A stretch of 64,000 nucleotides of DNA. Origin: Novosphingobium sp. Chol11. GTDB taxonomy: Bacteria; Pseudomonadota; Alphaproteobacteria; Sphingomonadales; Sphingomonadaceae. Position 1 is the stretch's first letter. Each line of letters starts with the position of its first letter. Positions 25,992 through 35,687 of the stretch are shown in pieces. Location: the NCBI GenBank assembly GCA_945906105.1, contig CAMDQO010000005.1, positions 62,001-126,000 on the forward strand, in the 5' to 3' direction. Made by a program: the position numbers and the translations under genes. The notes beneath the pieces are model-generated. The model saw only the letters and a list, made by a program, of their open reading frames with translations, did not search any database and was not told the DNA's origin.

Positions 25992-27061
25992 GCTGCCCTC
26001 ACTTGCGCCGCCATCGAGAGCCACACATCACTAAAGCGTTCGATGTCCGCCACAGTCGTGTTCCAACCCAAACTCACCCGGATCGTCCGGTCAGCCAGTT
26101 CATCCTCCACGCCCATCGCAGCCAGCACAGGGCTGCGCCGCATCGAGCCTGATGAGCATGCGCTACCCTGACTCACGGCAATATTTGCCAGATCGAAGCG
26201 CATCAACTGCGCGCTTCCGGAAAGTCCGGGCATGGCGACCGCGTGAATGAAAGCAGTCGGTGCATCGAGCCGGTCCGCAAGCCATGTGCCGCCGCTTGCG
26301 CGGACTTCGACCGCAAAGTTCTGCATCGCTTCCCACACACCTTCGGCAAGATAAGGGTAATTACAGGCTTCGAGCGCGGCAGCCATGCCAAGCACTCCGG
26401 GCAGATTTTCAGTCCCGCGCCGGTAGCCCCGTTCCTGTCCGCCATCGGGCAGCAGCATCGCGTAATCGCGCACCAGCAATGCGCCAATCCCCACTGGCCC
26501 GCCAAATTTGTGCGCGGCGATGATGGCCATGTCCACTTCATGCGGCAGCGGATACTTGCCGGCGCTTTGCGAACAATCGGTCACGATCAGCCCGCCTGCA
26601 TCGTGGACGCAATCGACCAGATCGCCAAGGTTCTGGGCATTGCCCGTCTCGGAATTGACCCATTGGATGGCCACCACCGGCTTGGTCGCCTTGGCCAGCA
26701 CTGCTTCCAGCACATCCTGATCAACCGCTCCGTCGGCCAGAACTGGAAGGCGGGGCGCACCCGGAGCGGCAGCAAGCACGCTATCGTGCTCTACCGCGCT
26801 GAGCAGCCGCTCGGTCGCATTCGCACGGCCCAGTGCCAGCGCTGCCGCTTCACTCGCTCCAGAGGTGAAAATAACCTCGCCGTCCCACTTCAGCACTTCT
26901 GCTATCCGCTCACGCGCCTCTTCCAGAGCCTCCCGTGCAGCCCGTCCCGCCTTGTGCGGAGAGCTGGGATTGGCCCAGATCGCGTAGCCTTCAGCCATGG
27001 CTTCGCGCGCTGCGGGGAGCAGCGGCGTGGTTGCGGCATGGTCAAGGTAAAGCGAATCCAT
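25988..27061 (-). CDS. Cysteine desulfurase-like class V aminotransferase, first of a tandem pair
   Basis: 357 aa. The sequence is clearly paralogous to the next gene: SLYLDHAATTPLLPAAREAM, FTSGASEAAALAL, HKFGGPVGIGALLVRD (PLP Lys) and GSACSSGSMRRSPVL with the active Cys. It lacks the typical HNE-type motif before the cofactor pocket (here WVNSETGNAQ), so its activity may differ. Its ATG at 27061 (MDSLYLDHAA) is preferred over an ATG one codon earlier. It heads the desulfurase-desulfurase-ferredoxin operon, divergent from an alpha/beta hydrolase; in related bacteria both lie near suf genes. Confidence 0.88.
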   Translation of the reverse strand: MDSLYLDHAATTPLLPAAREAMAEGYAIWANPSSPHKAGRAAREALEEARERIAEVLKWDGEVIFTSGASEAAALALGRANATERLLSAVEHDSVLAAAPGAPRLPVLADGAVDQDVLEAVLAKATKPVVAIQWVNSETGNAQNLGDLVDCVHDAGGLIVTDCSQSAGKYPLPHEVDMAIIAAHKFGGPVGIGALLVRDYAMLLPDGGQERGYRRGTENLPGVLGMAAALEACNYPYLAEGVWEAMQNFAVEVRASGGTWLADRLDAPTAFIHAVAMPGLSGSAQLMRFDLANIAVSQGSACSSGSMRRSPVLAAMGVEDELADRTIRVSLGWNTTVADIERFSDVWLSMAAQVRAA

Positions 27062-27212
27062 CATTTTCCGTCGAAATCGTTGCTTTTCGGGCACTCGTTT
27101 CTATATAGCGCCTGCTTCCCGATAATAGCCCCGAACGGACCGGCATCCGATTATTCCCCGGACGCCGCATCAGATTCCGACTTTGGGGGCCAGCAACGCA
27201 GGTCCGTGCCCT

Positions 27213-27869
27213 ATGCCGTCAGTCATTTTTCCCGGTCCCGAAGGTCGCCTTGAAGGCCGTTTCCAGCCGGGTTCACGCCCGCGCGCGCCGGTCGCCATGA
27301 TCCTTCATCCGCACCCGCAGGCAGGCGGCACGATGAATGACCGGATTACTCAGGCGATGTATAAAACCTTCGTGGCACGCGGCTTTGCCACACTGCGCTT
27401 CAACTTTCGCGGGGTTGGCCGCAGCCAGGGCAGCTTTGACAACGGCGTGGGCGAATTGTCCGATGCCGCATCGGCGCTCGATTGGGTGCAGTCGATCCAT
27501 CCCGAAGCGACCACCACATGGATCGCCGGCAACAGCTTTGGCGCGCTGATCGGCATGCAGCTGCTGATGCGCCGTCCGGAAATTCGCGGCTTCATCTCGG
27601 TCGCCCCGCCCGCCAATATGTATGATTTCAGCTTCCTTGCCCCCTGCCCCGCCTCTGGCATCATCGTGCAGGGTGCCGCTGATACCGTGGTGACACCCGG
27701 CGCGGTGCAGAAGCTGGTCGACAAGCTGCGCACCCAGCGCCACATCACCATCCACCACGACGAAATCCCCCGCGCCAATCACTTCTTCGAGAACGAGATG
27801 ACCGAGATGATGCTGTCGGTGGACAATTACCTCGACTTCCGTCTCTCACCGGAATGCCCGATCAGGTAA
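27213..27869 (+). CDS. Alpha/beta hydrolase
   Basis: 218 aa. PVAMILHPHPQAGGTMNDRI is the oxyanion-hole region, FRGVGRSQGSFDNG the next motif, and the nucleophile elbow is GNSFG. An Asp in QGAADTVV and a late His (PRANHFF) would complete the triad. The family is widespread in alphaproteobacteria next to cysteine desulfurase or suf genes; substrate unknown. The ATG at 27213 is preferred to an upstream TTG. It is divergently transcribed from the desulfurase pair across a 151-bp gap. Confidence 0.87.
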   Translation: MPSVIFPGPEGRLEGRFQPGSRPRAPVAMILHPHPQAGGTMNDRITQAMYKTFVARGFATLRFNFRGVGRSQGSFDNGVGELSDAASALDWVQSIHPEATTTWIAGNSFGALIGMQLLMRRPEIRGFISVAPPANMYDFSFLAPCPASGIIVQGAADTVVTPGAVQKLVDKLRTQRHITIHHDEIPRANHFFENEMTEMMLSVDNYLDFRLSPECPIR

Positions 27870-27873
27870 GGGT

Positions 27874-28074
27874 TTAGCGCCCCGCTTGCGCGGCGGGGGC
27901 TTTCCCAGTGGCATCGGGCAGGGTCCAGATCGCCACATTGCCTGCGAGCACCGCAGCCAGCACCAGCATCAGCAGCGCCTGCTTTTTCGTGCCGCCCCGG
28001 CGCAGCAGGAATAGTGCGCCAAGCACAAGTGCGATAACGGCCAGTGACATCAAGGATAAAGCGGTGTTGAGCAT
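27874..28074 (-). CDS. Small two-helix membrane protein, unknown
   Basis: 66 aa with two hydrophobic segments, ALSLMSLAVIALVLGALFLL and ALLMLVLAAVLAGNVAIWTL, separated by a basic turn (RRGGTKK), then a short Ala/Pro tail. This is a plausible small inner-membrane protein. No family is recognised. Support is coding-like composition, an ATG start and position in a gap between two plus-strand genes. Its 3' end overlaps a GC hairpin that may terminate the hydrolase transcript. Confidence 0.55.
   Translation of the reverse strand: MLNTALSLMSLAVIALVLGALFLLRRGGTKKQALLMLVLAAVLAGNVAIWTLPDATGKAPAAQAGR
27878..27904 (+). terminator. Possible terminator of the hydrolase gene
   Basis: GCCCCGC / GCGGGGGC stem with a short TTGCGC loop, followed by CTTTCCC. 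It lies 8 nt after the hydrolase stop. The T-run is weak, so confidence is modest. Confidence 0.4.
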
Positions 28075-28150
28075 AGTGCCCGCATAACCGGATCAGCACT
28101 TTGCAGAAAGTTATTTGACTCTGCGCCATTCGCTTTCCAGCATCGCGGCC

Positions 28151-29986
28151 ATGACACACATCACGATCACCCGCCGCGATGCGCTGACCGGCCTTGCCGT
28201 TACCGCAGGTGCGCTTGCTCTCCCCGCTTCCGTGCTGGCCGCTGCCAAGGGCATCACGACCGTTCAGGCGCGCGCCAGCAAGCTGCTCGACGATGTGGCA
28301 TGGCGTCTGCTGGCCGAAAGCCCTGAAGGTGCGACCAGCCTTGGCCTTGATACCGGCGCCCATGTTGCCTTGCGCAGCAGGCTGGGAGACCGATCTCCCG
28401 CAGGCGTGGCGCGGCAGAGGGCGCTGCTGCGCGCCGATCTGCATAAGATTTCGGCAATCCCGGCCAATGCGGTGGATGCACAGACTCAGACCAGCCTTGC
28501 CGTGGTCAAAAGCGCCTATCGCGCCGCGCTCGATGGCTTCGCCTTGCCCTATGGCGATGTCGCTATCGGCGGCTGGCGCAACACGCCCTATGTGGTGATC
28601 CAGAATGTCGGCGCCTATCTTGATACGCCGCGCTTTCTCGATGGCGATCACCCGGTACGAAATGAAGCCGATGCAGAAGCATACCTCACCCGGCTTTCGC
28701 AAATGCCCGCGCTGCTCGATGGCGAACTGGCGCGGCTCAAATCGGCGAGTGGCAAAGGCCTGATCGCACCCGACTTCCTGCTCGACAAAGCGATCACCCA
28801 GATGGAGCGCACGATTACCGATGCCTCTGCCGGCACTTCCGGGTTGGTGCATTCGCTCGAAAGTCGGACCATGACTATTCCCGGTGATTGGGCTCCGCGG
28901 GCAAAGGGCATTGTGACTAAAAATGTCCTCCCCGCACTCCAGCGCCAGCTTGATGAACTGAAAAAACAGCGCATCCGCGCCACTTCCGAGGCGGGGATGT
29001 GGTCTCGCCCGCATGGCGATGAATGGTATGCTTGGGGCCTTCGCGCCAGCACCACCACGCGGCGCACACCTGCCGAGATACACCAGATCGGCAAGGATCA
29101 GCTGGCCGAATTGCAGGCCCGGATGGAGCCGATCCTGCACAAGCTGGGCTATACCTCTGGCACGGTCGGCGCGCGGATGAAGGCGCTGGCGGGCGACGAG
29201 CGCTTCAAGTTCTCAAAGGATGACAAGGGCCGCGCCGAGATCGTCAAGTTGATGGAAGACCGCATTGCCTTTATCCGCACCAAGCTGCCACAGGCGTTCC
29301 GCACGCTGGTTCCCGGCAAGCTGGAAATCCGCAGGCTCCCAGCTGCCGAAGAAGCAGGCGCGCCCAATGCCTATGGCGGCGCGGGATCCATCGACGGGTC
29401 GATCCCCGGCAAGGTCTGGGTCAATCTGGGTGACACTGATCGGCACAACCGCTTTTCAGTGCCCGATCTGGTGTTCCACGAGGGTATTCCCGGCCACGTC
29501 TGGCAGGGCGAATATGCCAACCGCCTGCCGCTGATCCGCTCGCTGCTGGCATTCAACGCCTATTCGGAAGGCTGGGCGCTCTATGCCCAGCAGTTGGCGG
29601 ATGAGCTGGGTGCCTATGACGATGATCCGGTGGGGCGGCTTGGCTATTTGCAAGGCATCTCGTTCCGCTGCTGCCGTCTGGTGGTCGATACCGGGATGCA
29701 CGCGATGCGGTGGAGCCGGGCGCAGGCACAAGCCTGGTTTGCCGAAGCCAACGGCTCTGGCCTGTCCGAACTCGCGCCAGAGATTGATCGCTATTGTTCA
29801 TGGCCGGGGCAGGCTTGCGGCTACAAAATGGGCCACAGCGAGATCAATGTGCAGCGCGCCCGCGCCAAGGCCGCTCTGGGGGCGAAATATGATTTGCGCG
29901 ATTTCGATCAGGCGGTGGTCGGCGGCGGCAATGTTCCGCTTGATGTGCTGGCGCTTAATGTCGGGCGCTATATTGCCGGGGCATGA
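28151..29986 (+). CDS. DUF885 family protein, Tat-exported putative metallopeptidase
   Basis: 611 aa. A twin-arginine signal, TRRDALTGLAVTAGALALPA, lies at the N-terminus, so a folded protein is exported to the periplasm. The DUF885 core includes DLVFHEGIPGHVWQGEY, an HE-x4-GH motif resembling a zinc site, and AYSEGWALYAQQLADELGAY, with a second glutamate. Family members behave like carboxypeptidases, but activity is not established. The ATG at 28151 is chosen because the Tat motif follows directly; an earlier start adds 12 residues. It is probably monocistronic. Confidence 0.87.
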   Translation: MTHITITRRDALTGLAVTAGALALPASVLAAAKGITTVQARASKLLDDVAWRLLAESPEGATSLGLDTGAHVALRSRLGDRSPAGVARQRALLRADLHKISAIPANAVDAQTQTSLAVVKSAYRAALDGFALPYGDVAIGGWRNTPYVVIQNVGAYLDTPRFLDGDHPVRNEADAEAYLTRLSQMPALLDGELARLKSASGKGLIAPDFLLDKAITQMERTITDASAGTSGLVHSLESRTMTIPGDWAPRAKGIVTKNVLPALQRQLDELKKQRIRATSEAGMWSRPHGDEWYAWGLRASTTTRRTPAEIHQIGKDQLAELQARMEPILHKLGYTSGTVGARMKALAGDERFKFSKDDKGRAEIVKLMEDRIAFIRTKLPQAFRTLVPGKLEIRRLPAAEEAGAPNAYGGAGSIDGSIPGKVWVNLGDTDRHNRFSVPDLVFHEGIPGHVWQGEYANRLPLIRSLLAFNAYSEGWALYAQQLADELGAYDDDPVGRLGYLQGISFRCCRLVVDTGMHAMRWSRAQAQAWFAEANGSGLSELAPEIDRYCSWPGQACGYKMGHSEINVQRARAKAALGAKYDLRDFDQAVVGGGNVPLDVLALNVGRYIAGA

Positions 29987-30130
29987 GGGCAGCACGCTGA
30001 CACAAATGTAAATTCGCGCGAAGCTTGGCAAAGAGCGCTACTCCTCTTGGGCAATGCCGCGTAACCTTGTCACAACGGGGACATCTAATTCAGGTCCAAG
30101 GGCGGACCATTCATGAAAGGGAAGCGCACC

Positions 30131-30523
30131 ATGTCAATTTTCGGAAAGATCAAGGACGCCATATTTGGCCACAAGGCTGAAGCAGCGCCGGCTCCAGTGA
30201 TCGAATCATCACCCGCTGCTGATCTGGCGGCTGAAGCCATGGCCGCTGTCGCCGCCGCTCCGGTGGCGATCAGTGCTGTTGATGTCGAAGCTAACCTTGC
30301 CGCCATGGCGGCTGGCAAGGATCTCAACTGGCGCACGTCAATCGTCGATCTGATGAAGCTGCTCGGCATCGATTCGAGCTATGAGAACCGCAAGGAACTG
30401 GCGACCGAACTCGGTCGCACAGACTATTCTGGTTCGGCTGAAGACAACATCTGGCTGCAAAAGGCCACCATGGGCGAACTCGCCAAAAATGGCGGCACGG
30501 TTCCTGCCAGCATGATCGACTGA
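30131..30523 (+). CDS. DUF3597 family protein
   Basis: 130 aa. The N-terminus MSIFGKIKDAIFG, an Ala/Pro-rich linker, and the conserved C-terminal domain (WRTSIVDLMKLLGIDSSYENRKELATELG through GELAKNGGTVPASMID) identify the DUF3597 family. It has no signal peptide, and function is unknown; the C-terminal domain resembles a small helical ligand-binding or LysM-associated module. It is followed by a strong bidirectional terminator, and faces the convergent DUF937 gene. An ATG six codons earlier is also possible. Confidence 0.85.
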   Translation: MSIFGKIKDAIFGHKAEAAPAPVIESSPAADLAAEAMAAVAAAPVAISAVDVEANLAAMAAGKDLNWRTSIVDLMKLLGIDSSYENRKELATELGRTDYSGSAEDNIWLQKATMGELAKNGGTVPASMID

Positions 30524-30540
30524 TCGATCAGCCAACGCAA

Positions 30541-30577
30541 AAAAGGCCCTGACACCACGCGGTGTCAGGGCCTTTTT
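30541..30577. terminator. Strong bidirectional intrinsic terminator
   Basis: A perfect stem AAGGCCCTGACACC / GGTGTCAGGGCCTT around loop ACGC, with five A on the left and five T on the right. It can terminate both the plus-strand DUF3597 gene and the minus-strand DUF937 gene. Confidence 0.93.
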
Positions 30578-30605
30578 AATAAGTGACGCGTTAACGGGGG
30601 AGGAA

Positions 30606-30965
30606 TTACTCCTTGCCGAACATGCCCTTGGCCATACCGGCCAGATCGTTGAGCGGGTTGCCGTCACCGTCCTTGTCGAGCATCCCGGTGATGCCTGACA
30701 GTGCAGAGTTGCCCTTGATCATCTCGGCAAACTGGCCAAGCGAGCCTTCGCCGCCGATGTGACCGACGATCTGTGACAGGATGCCCGCATCGACGCCGGT
30801 CGCCTGCGAAGCGGTTTCCACCGTATCGCCCGGCTCAGAGTGGGCCTTGCCAAGCGCACCAATGGCCTTTTCGGCAATTGACGGATCAATACCGAGCTTT
30901 GTCGCCATATTGGCGACGTCAAAGTTACTGCCAACCTGGCTGAGGATGCTGTCGAGAAGGCTCAT
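30606..30965 (-). CDS. DUF937 family protein (YidB-like)
   Basis: 119 aa. The helical DUF937 pattern is visible in MSLLDSILSQVGSNFDVANM, LGIDPSIAEKAIGALGKAHS and ATGVDAGILSQIVGHIGGEG, with a C-terminal DKDGDGNPLNDLAGMAKG that looks like a calcium-loop-type DxDGDG motif. YidB proteins have unknown function. The ATG at 30965 is chosen. It ends at the shared bidirectional terminator. Confidence 0.85.
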   Translation of the reverse strand: MSLLDSILSQVGSNFDVANMATKLGIDPSIAEKAIGALGKAHSEPGDTVETASQATGVDAGILSQIVGHIGGEGSLGQFAEMIKGNSALSGITGMLDKDGDGNPLNDLAGMAKGMFGKE

Positions 30966-31051
30966 GGTGTGCGACTCCAAAAAAGTGAGCGCGATTAATG
31001 CGATGAATCCTCACTGGTTCAAAGTTAAATCTCGCAAACTTCCATCTGAGT

Positions 31052-32650
31052 TCAGGCGGCTACCGGAGCCGCCTGACGGACGCCTTCATCGACGTAATCA
31101 GCAAATTGCGCGAAATTTTTGATGAACTTGCAAACCAGGTCCTGAGCCATCACATCATACTGCTCTGCATCAGCCCAAGTGCCGCGCGGATCGAGGATCG
31201 CGCTATCCACACCGGGAACTGCGACCGGCACCTCGAACCCGAAATTCGGATCGACGCGGAATTCAACATCATTAAGCGAGCCATCAAGCGCGGCATTGAG
31301 CAGTGCGCGGGTGGCCTTGATCGGCATACGCTTGCCGGTGCCGTATTTGCCGCCGGTCCAGCCGGTGTTGACCAGCCAGCACTGCGCATTGCCTTCGGCG
31401 ATCCGCTTCTTCAGCAGGTTGCCGTAAACGCTCGGATGCCGGGGCATGAAAGCGGCGCCGAAGCAGGTAGAGAAAGTCGCTTCGGGCTCCGTCACACCGA
31501 TTTCGGTGCCAGCCACCTTGGCGGTGTAGCCCGAAAGGAAGTAATACATCGCCTGATCGGCAGTCAGCCGCGCAATCGGGGGGAGCACGCCGAAAGCATC
31601 GGCGGTGAGCATGATCACGTTCGAGGGAGCCGGGCCGAGGTTCTGTTCCGAGGCATTGGGGATGAAGTCGATCGGATAGGCGCCCCGGCTGTTTTCTGCG
31701 AGGCTGGCGTCAGCGAAATCAAGCTCACGCGTATCCGGGTCCATCACCACGTTTTCGAGGATGGTGCCGAACATCTTGGTGGTGGCGTAGATTTCCGGCT
31801 CACCCTCCTGCGAAAGATTTATCATCTTGGCATAGCAGCCGCCTTCGAAATTAAACACGGCGGTATCCGACCAGCCATGCTCGTCATCGCCGATCAGTGT
31901 ACGGCTGGCATCGGCGGAAAGCGTGGTCTTGCCGGTGCCCGACAAGCCGAAGAAGATCGCGCTCTTGCCATCCGCACCGATATTGGCGCTGCAATGCATC
32001 GGCATCACGCCCTGCGCGGGAAGCAGATAATTCAGCAGGCCGAACACGCCCTTCTTCATCTCGCCCGAATAGCCGGTGCCGCCGATCAGGATCAGCTTCT
32101 CGGTGAAATTCACGGCAATCACCGTACCGCTGCGGCAGCCGTGGCGCGCCGGATCGGCGGTGAAGCTGGGCAGGTTGAGAATGGTATATTCGGGGACGAA
32201 TGCTGCCACTTCGTCTTCGGTCGGGCGCACCAGCAATGTGCGCACGAACAGGCTGTGCCACGCCATTTCGGTGACCACGCGCACACTGACGCGGTATTCT
32301 GGCTGCGATCCGCCGAACAGGTCAGCCACGAAAAGTTCGTCCTGCTTGGCCAGATGGCTGAGAAAATCAGCCTTCAGGGCGGCGAAATGTTCTGACGTCA
32401 TCGGCTGGTTGATCGCGCCCCAGAAGATGTTGTCCTCGGTGTCGGTATCGCGGACGACGAACTTATCCTTGACACTGCGTCCGGTGAACTTGCCCGTTTC
32501 TACCAGCAATGCACCGTGCTTGGTTAGCTTGCCTTCGCCTTTCACCAGCGCCTGTTCCACCAGCTGAGCAGTGCAGAGGTTGGCATAAATCTTGGCGCCA
32601 GTAGTAAAGCCCTGGCTGGTAAGAGATGTGGAAAGCGTTGACGCGGTCAA
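31052..32650 (-). CDS. pckA: Phosphoenolpyruvate carboxykinase (ATP)
   Basis: 532 aa, first committed step of gluconeogenesis (oxaloacetate + ATP to PEP). ATP-type signatures are [20 protein letters not shown] with the Walker A that follows, [11 protein letters not shown] and [14 protein letters not shown] start at 32650 with GGAG six bases upstream is used. It is divergent from chvI-chvG, the same arrangement as in rhizobia, where ChvG/ChvI influences carbon metabolism and acid response. Expression is probably linked through the shared 273-bp intergenic region. Confidence 0.96.
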   Translation of the reverse strand: MTASTLSTSLTSQGFTTGAKIYANLCTAQLVEQALVKGEGKLTKHGALLVETGKFTGRSVKDKFVVRDTDTEDNIFWGAINQPMTSEHFAALKADFLSHLAKQDELFVADLFGGSQPEYRVSVRVVTEMAWHSLFVRTLLVRPTEDEVAAFVPEYTILNLPSFTADPARHGCRSGTVIAVNFTEKLILIGGTGYSGEMKKGVFGLLNYLLPAQGVMPMHCSANIGADGKSAIFFGLSGTGKTTLSADASRTLIGDDEHGWSDTAVFNFEGGCYAKMINLSQEGEPEIYATTKMFGTILENVVMDPDTRELDFADASLAENSRGAYPIDFIPNASEQNLGPAPSNVIMLTADAFGVLPPIARLTADQAMYYFLSGYTAKVAGTEIGVTEPEATFSTCFGAAFMPRHPSVYGNLLKKRIAEGNAQCWLVNTGWTGGKYGTGKRMPIKATRALLNAALDGSLNDVEFRVDPNFGFEVPVAVPGVDSAILDPRGTWADAEQYDVMAQDLVCKFIKNFAQFADYVDEGVRQAAPVAA

Positions 32651-32810
32651 GGTCGTCTCCTGTAGGGGCTGGCCGCTAAGAAAAGGCTCTCAGGCGGCAA
32701 GATGCATAGGTATGCGAGATTCGCGCCGCGCATAGTCGAGCATGGCCAAACCGTCAAATCACCGATGCGGCTGAATCACAACCTAAGCTCATTGCCAATC
32801 ATCAATTCGC

Positions 32811-32841
32811 TCAGGCAATTGCCGATCTGTTCAGGCAATTG
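32811..32841. promoter_or_regulatory. Direct repeats in the pckA-chvI divergent region
   Basis: TCAGGCAATTG occurs at 32811-32821 and again at 32831-32841, exactly 20 bp apart (two helical turns) and on the same face of the DNA. OmpR-type regulators such as ChvI bind direct repeats. The rest of the 32651-32923 gap shows no open reading frame or other structure. Confidence 0.5.
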
Positions 32842-32923
32842 ATTGTCAGCCGGAGTGCAAGCGGTTAGAGCCAAATGCCCTAACCACATCGGGCCCAAAG
32901 CCGCAAAAGAAGCCCCAGCACGC

Positions 32924-33670
32924 ATGGCCGCAACCGCCGAATCTCCTGAAACCGCAGCAGCGCAGCAAGTGATTGCGCTGGTTGATGATGATCGCAACAT
33001 CCTCACCACTGTGTCGATCGCGCTTCAGGCCGAGGGCTATGCCACCCGCGTTTATGCCGATGGCCAGACGGCGCTGAAGGCACTGCTCGAAAACCCGCCA
33101 GACCTTGCCATCTTCGACATCAAGATGCCGCGCATGGATGGCCTGGAATTGCTGCAGCGCTTGCGGGAAAAATCGGCGGTGCCGGTGATCTTTCTCACTT
33201 CAAAGGATGAGGAGCCCGATGAAGCGCTGGGGCTGGCGCTGGGTGCCGATGACTATATCGCCAAGCCGTTCAGCCAGCGGCTGCTTACCGCACGGATCAG
33301 AGCTATCCTGCGCAGAAGCGAAATCACGCGTCAGCCACCCGGCGAAGACTCAGAGGAAAACCCTCCCGAAACCGTGCGCCGTGGCCGTCTGGAAATGGAC
33401 CCACAGCGGCATCGTGTCCTGTGGGACGATAAACAGGTGTCGCTCACCGTCACCGAATTTCTCATCCTTGAAGCGCTGGCACAGCGCCCCGGAGTGGTCA
33501 AAAGCCGTAACCAGCTGATGGACGCAGCCTATAGCGACGATATTTTCGTCGATGATCGCACCATCGATAGCCATATCAAGCGGTTGCGGCGCAAGATCCG
33601 GGCTGTGGACAGCAATTTCAGCGCGATCGAGACGCTTTACGGGGCGGGATACAGCTTCTCCGATGGATAG
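32924..33670 (+). CDS. chvI: Response regulator ChvI (OmpR family)
   Basis: 248 aa: receiver domain with Asp21-23 acidic pocket, phosphoacceptor Asp65 ([10 protein letters not shown]), Thr in FLTSKD and Lys in YIAKPFS, then a winged-helix domain ending GAGYSFSDG. It is the cognate partner of ChvG encoded just downstream with an 8-nt overlap. In alphaproteobacteria this pair senses acid or envelope stress through ExoR-type signals. The ATG at 32924 gives the usual short N-terminal extension; an upstream TTG is also open. Confidence 0.93.
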   Translation: MAATAESPETAAAQQVIALVDDDRNILTTVSIALQAEGYATRVYADGQTALKALLENPPDLAIFDIKMPRMDGLELLQRLREKSAVPVIFLTSKDEEPDEALGLALGADDYIAKPFSQRLLTARIRAILRRSEITRQPPGEDSEENPPETVRRGRLEMDPQRHRVLWDDKQVSLTVTEFLILEALAQRPGVVKSRNQLMDAAYSDDIFVDDRTIDSHIKRLRRKIRAVDSNFSAIETLYGAGYSFSDG

Positions 33671-35222
33671 GGTCCGTACTGGCAGGTCGCCCGAGCGGCT
33701 GTTCTGGACGCGGCGCATTTCGCTCACCTCGCGCATCCTGGCCGTCAACATCATCGCCTTGGCACTGCTAGCCGGCTCTCTGTTTTACCTCGACAGCTAC
33801 CGCAAGCAACTGCTGGCCGAGCGGTCAAAACTGGCCAGTTCAGAAGCGCTGATCATCGCCGATGCCCTCGCCGAAACCCCGCGGACCGAGCGCGCGCCGT
33901 TGCTCGCCCGGATTGGCAGCGAACAGCATTTGCGCTTGCGGCTTTATGATGCACGCGGACACCAGCTGACCGACAGCTTCCTGCTAACTGACCCCAGCTT
34001 CCAGTTCATCGACCCGTCGGGTGAAAGTTTGTTGCTGCGCGCTGCCCGGATGCTCGATCGTTCGATGGATTTTTTGGTCGGCGCGCCCGACGTGGCATCC
34101 TATATTGAGGCCGCCATCCCCACTGCCGATGCCTGGCCCGAGGTATCGCAAGCGCAGAAACTGGGTGAAGTGGTGGTGAAGGAGCGGCGCGCGCCCGATG
34201 GAACGCCAGTTTTCACCGCTGCCACCCCAGTGGGGGAGCGCGGCGAGGTATTGCTGACCACACGCAACGCCCGCGACATCACCGAAAAGGTGCGCGAGGC
34301 AAGGCAAACGCTGGCGATCATCATCGGCGTGGCCCTGCTGCTGTCCGTGCTGCTCTCGCTGTTCCTAGCCCGCACCATCGTCCAGCCGCTCAAGGTGCTG
34401 GTGCGCGCCGCTGTGCGTGTGCGGCTCGGGCGTGACCGCGAGGTTGTCGTCCCGCGTCTGCCTGAACGCGGCGACGAAATCGGCCTGCTGGCTCGCGCCA
34501 TTTCCGATATGACCGCAGCGCTCCGCCAGCGCATCGACGCGGTGGAAAGTTTCGCCGCCGATGTTGCCCATGAGGTCAAGAACCCGCTGGCGAGCCTGCG
34601 CAGCGCCATTGATACGCTGGGCAAAGTGGATGACCCCGCCTTGCGCAAACAACTCACCGAAATTGCCGCCCATGATGTGCGCCGGATTGACCGGCTGGTT
34701 ACCGAAATTGCTTATGCCAGCCGCATCGATGCCGAACTGTCGCGCACAACTTTTGAAGCCGTCGATATGGGCGCACTGCTGCGTGGGCTCACCGGTGAGC
34801 GCGCCGAACGCAAAGCTGATGGTGATTGCAAGATCATGCTCAAAACCGGCAACCGCCGCTGCATTGTGCCCGGCGATGCCGCCCGACTGGAGCGCGTGCT
34901 CTCCAACCTGCTCGATAATGCTGTGTCGTTCTCTCCCCCCGGCGGCACCATCGAGATCGCCATGAGCCGTGGCGACAATCGCGTGCGCATTGCCATCAGT
35001 GACGAAGGACCGGGAATCCCGCTGGAAGAGCGCGAAAAAATCTTCGAACGCTTTCATTCTTTGCGCCCTGATGGCGAGGATTTTGGCAGCCACTCCGGCC
35101 TCGGCCTCGCCATCGCACGCACCATTGCCTTGGCCCATGACGGCAGCTTGACTGCGAGCAACCGGGCCGATGGCAAAGCTGGCGCCTGCCTTATCATCGA
35201 CTTGCCCGAGATGGCGAAATGA
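33663..35222 (+). CDS. chvG: Sensor histidine kinase ChvG
   Basis: 519 aa. TM1 is about residues 25-43, followed by a periplasmic sensor region, TM2 about 217-236, a HAMP linker, HisKA with the phospho-accepting His303 in VAHEVKNPL, and a HATPase domain with an N-box and [10 protein letters not shown]. The ATG at 33663 lies within the last codons of chvI, giving translational coupling. Its stop overlaps the hprK start (ATGA), directly wiring a two-component system to PTS regulators. Confidence 0.93.
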   Translation: MDRVRTGRSPERLFWTRRISLTSRILAVNIIALALLAGSLFYLDSYRKQLLAERSKLASSEALIIADALAETPRTERAPLLARIGSEQHLRLRLYDARGHQLTDSFLLTDPSFQFIDPSGESLLLRAARMLDRSMDFLVGAPDVASYIEAAIPTADAWPEVSQAQKLGEVVVKERRAPDGTPVFTAATPVGERGEVLLTTRNARDITEKVREARQTLAIIIGVALLLSVLLSLFLARTIVQPLKVLVRAAVRVRLGRDREVVVPRLPERGDEIGLLARAISDMTAALRQRIDAVESFAADVAHEVKNPLASLRSAIDTLGKVDDPALRKQLTEIAAHDVRRIDRLVTEIAYASRIDAELSRTTFEAVDMGALLRGLTGERAERKADGDCKIMLKTGNRRCIVPGDAARLERVLSNLLDNAVSFSPPGGTIEIAMSRGDNRVRIAISDEGPGIPLEEREKIFERFHSLRPDGEDFGSHSGLGLAIARTIALAHDGSLTASNRADGKAGACLIIDLPEMAK

Positions 35223-35635
35223 CTCTGCGCCAAGCCACTTGTGTTGCCATTGCTGGGCGCGCCGTGCTCATCGAAGGCGTATCTGGATCAGGCAAATCAA
35301 GCCTTGCGCTGGCACTGTTGGATCGCGGCGCGGTGCTGGTGGGTGACGATGGTGTGGTGCTTGAGGTCAGCGGCGGAAGACTGATCGCCCAGACGCCGCC
35401 AAATACAGCGGGCATGATCGAAGTGCGCAATCTGGGTATCCTCACCAGGCCGACGCAGGAAAACGTGCCGGTTGCGCTGGTGCTGATACTGGATGCCGAT
35501 GCACCACGTTTCATCGACGAGGCCGAACATATCGAGATAGCCGGGATTACCCTGCCGATGATTCGCTTGTTTCCCGACTCGCCAGTGCTTCACCTGCGCG
35601 CCGAACTGGCACTGGAGCGTTACGGATTGTCTTGA
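35219..35635 (+). CDS. hprK: HPr kinase/phosphorylase, short alphaproteobacterial form
   Basis: 138 aa, containing only the catalytic domain. Walker A is GVSGSGKSS (20-28), followed by LVGDDGVVLEV, PNTAGMIEVRNLGIL and a shortened C-terminus. The N-terminal domain present in Firmicutes HprK is absent, as usual for this class. It phosphorylates or dephosphorylates HPr on the regulatory serine. It is coupled to chvG by a 4-nt overlap and followed by rapZ. Confidence 0.93.
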   Translation: MTLRQATCVAIAGRAVLIEGVSGSGKSSLALALLDRGAVLVGDDGVVLEVSGGRLIAQTPPNTAGMIEVRNLGILTRPTQENVPVALVLILDADAPRFIDEAEHIEIAGITLPMIRLFPDSPVLHLRAELALERYGLS

Positions 35636-35687
35636 CCAGTCCTAACGCTGTGGACAAGCGCTAGCGGCAGGAGCAAATCAGCAGGCC

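Noticed and set aside
27827..29140. Minus-strand reading frame opposite the DUF885 gene
   Set aside because: It runs through the small membrane gene in another frame and across a Tat-signal-encoding region; composition is typical of shadow frames.
30541..30577. Small RNA end or attenuator
   Set aside because: The perfect stem with A and T tracts lies between two convergent genes, which is fully explained as a shared bidirectional terminator.
31106..32395. Plus-strand reading frame opposite pckA
   Set aside because: pckA has full family motifs on the minus strand. No independent evidence for a gene on the plus strand.
32843..32923. N-terminal extension of ChvI from an upstream TTG
   Set aside because: It would put the direct-repeat region next to the start codon, adds residues without family similarity, and lacks a Shine-Dalgarno.
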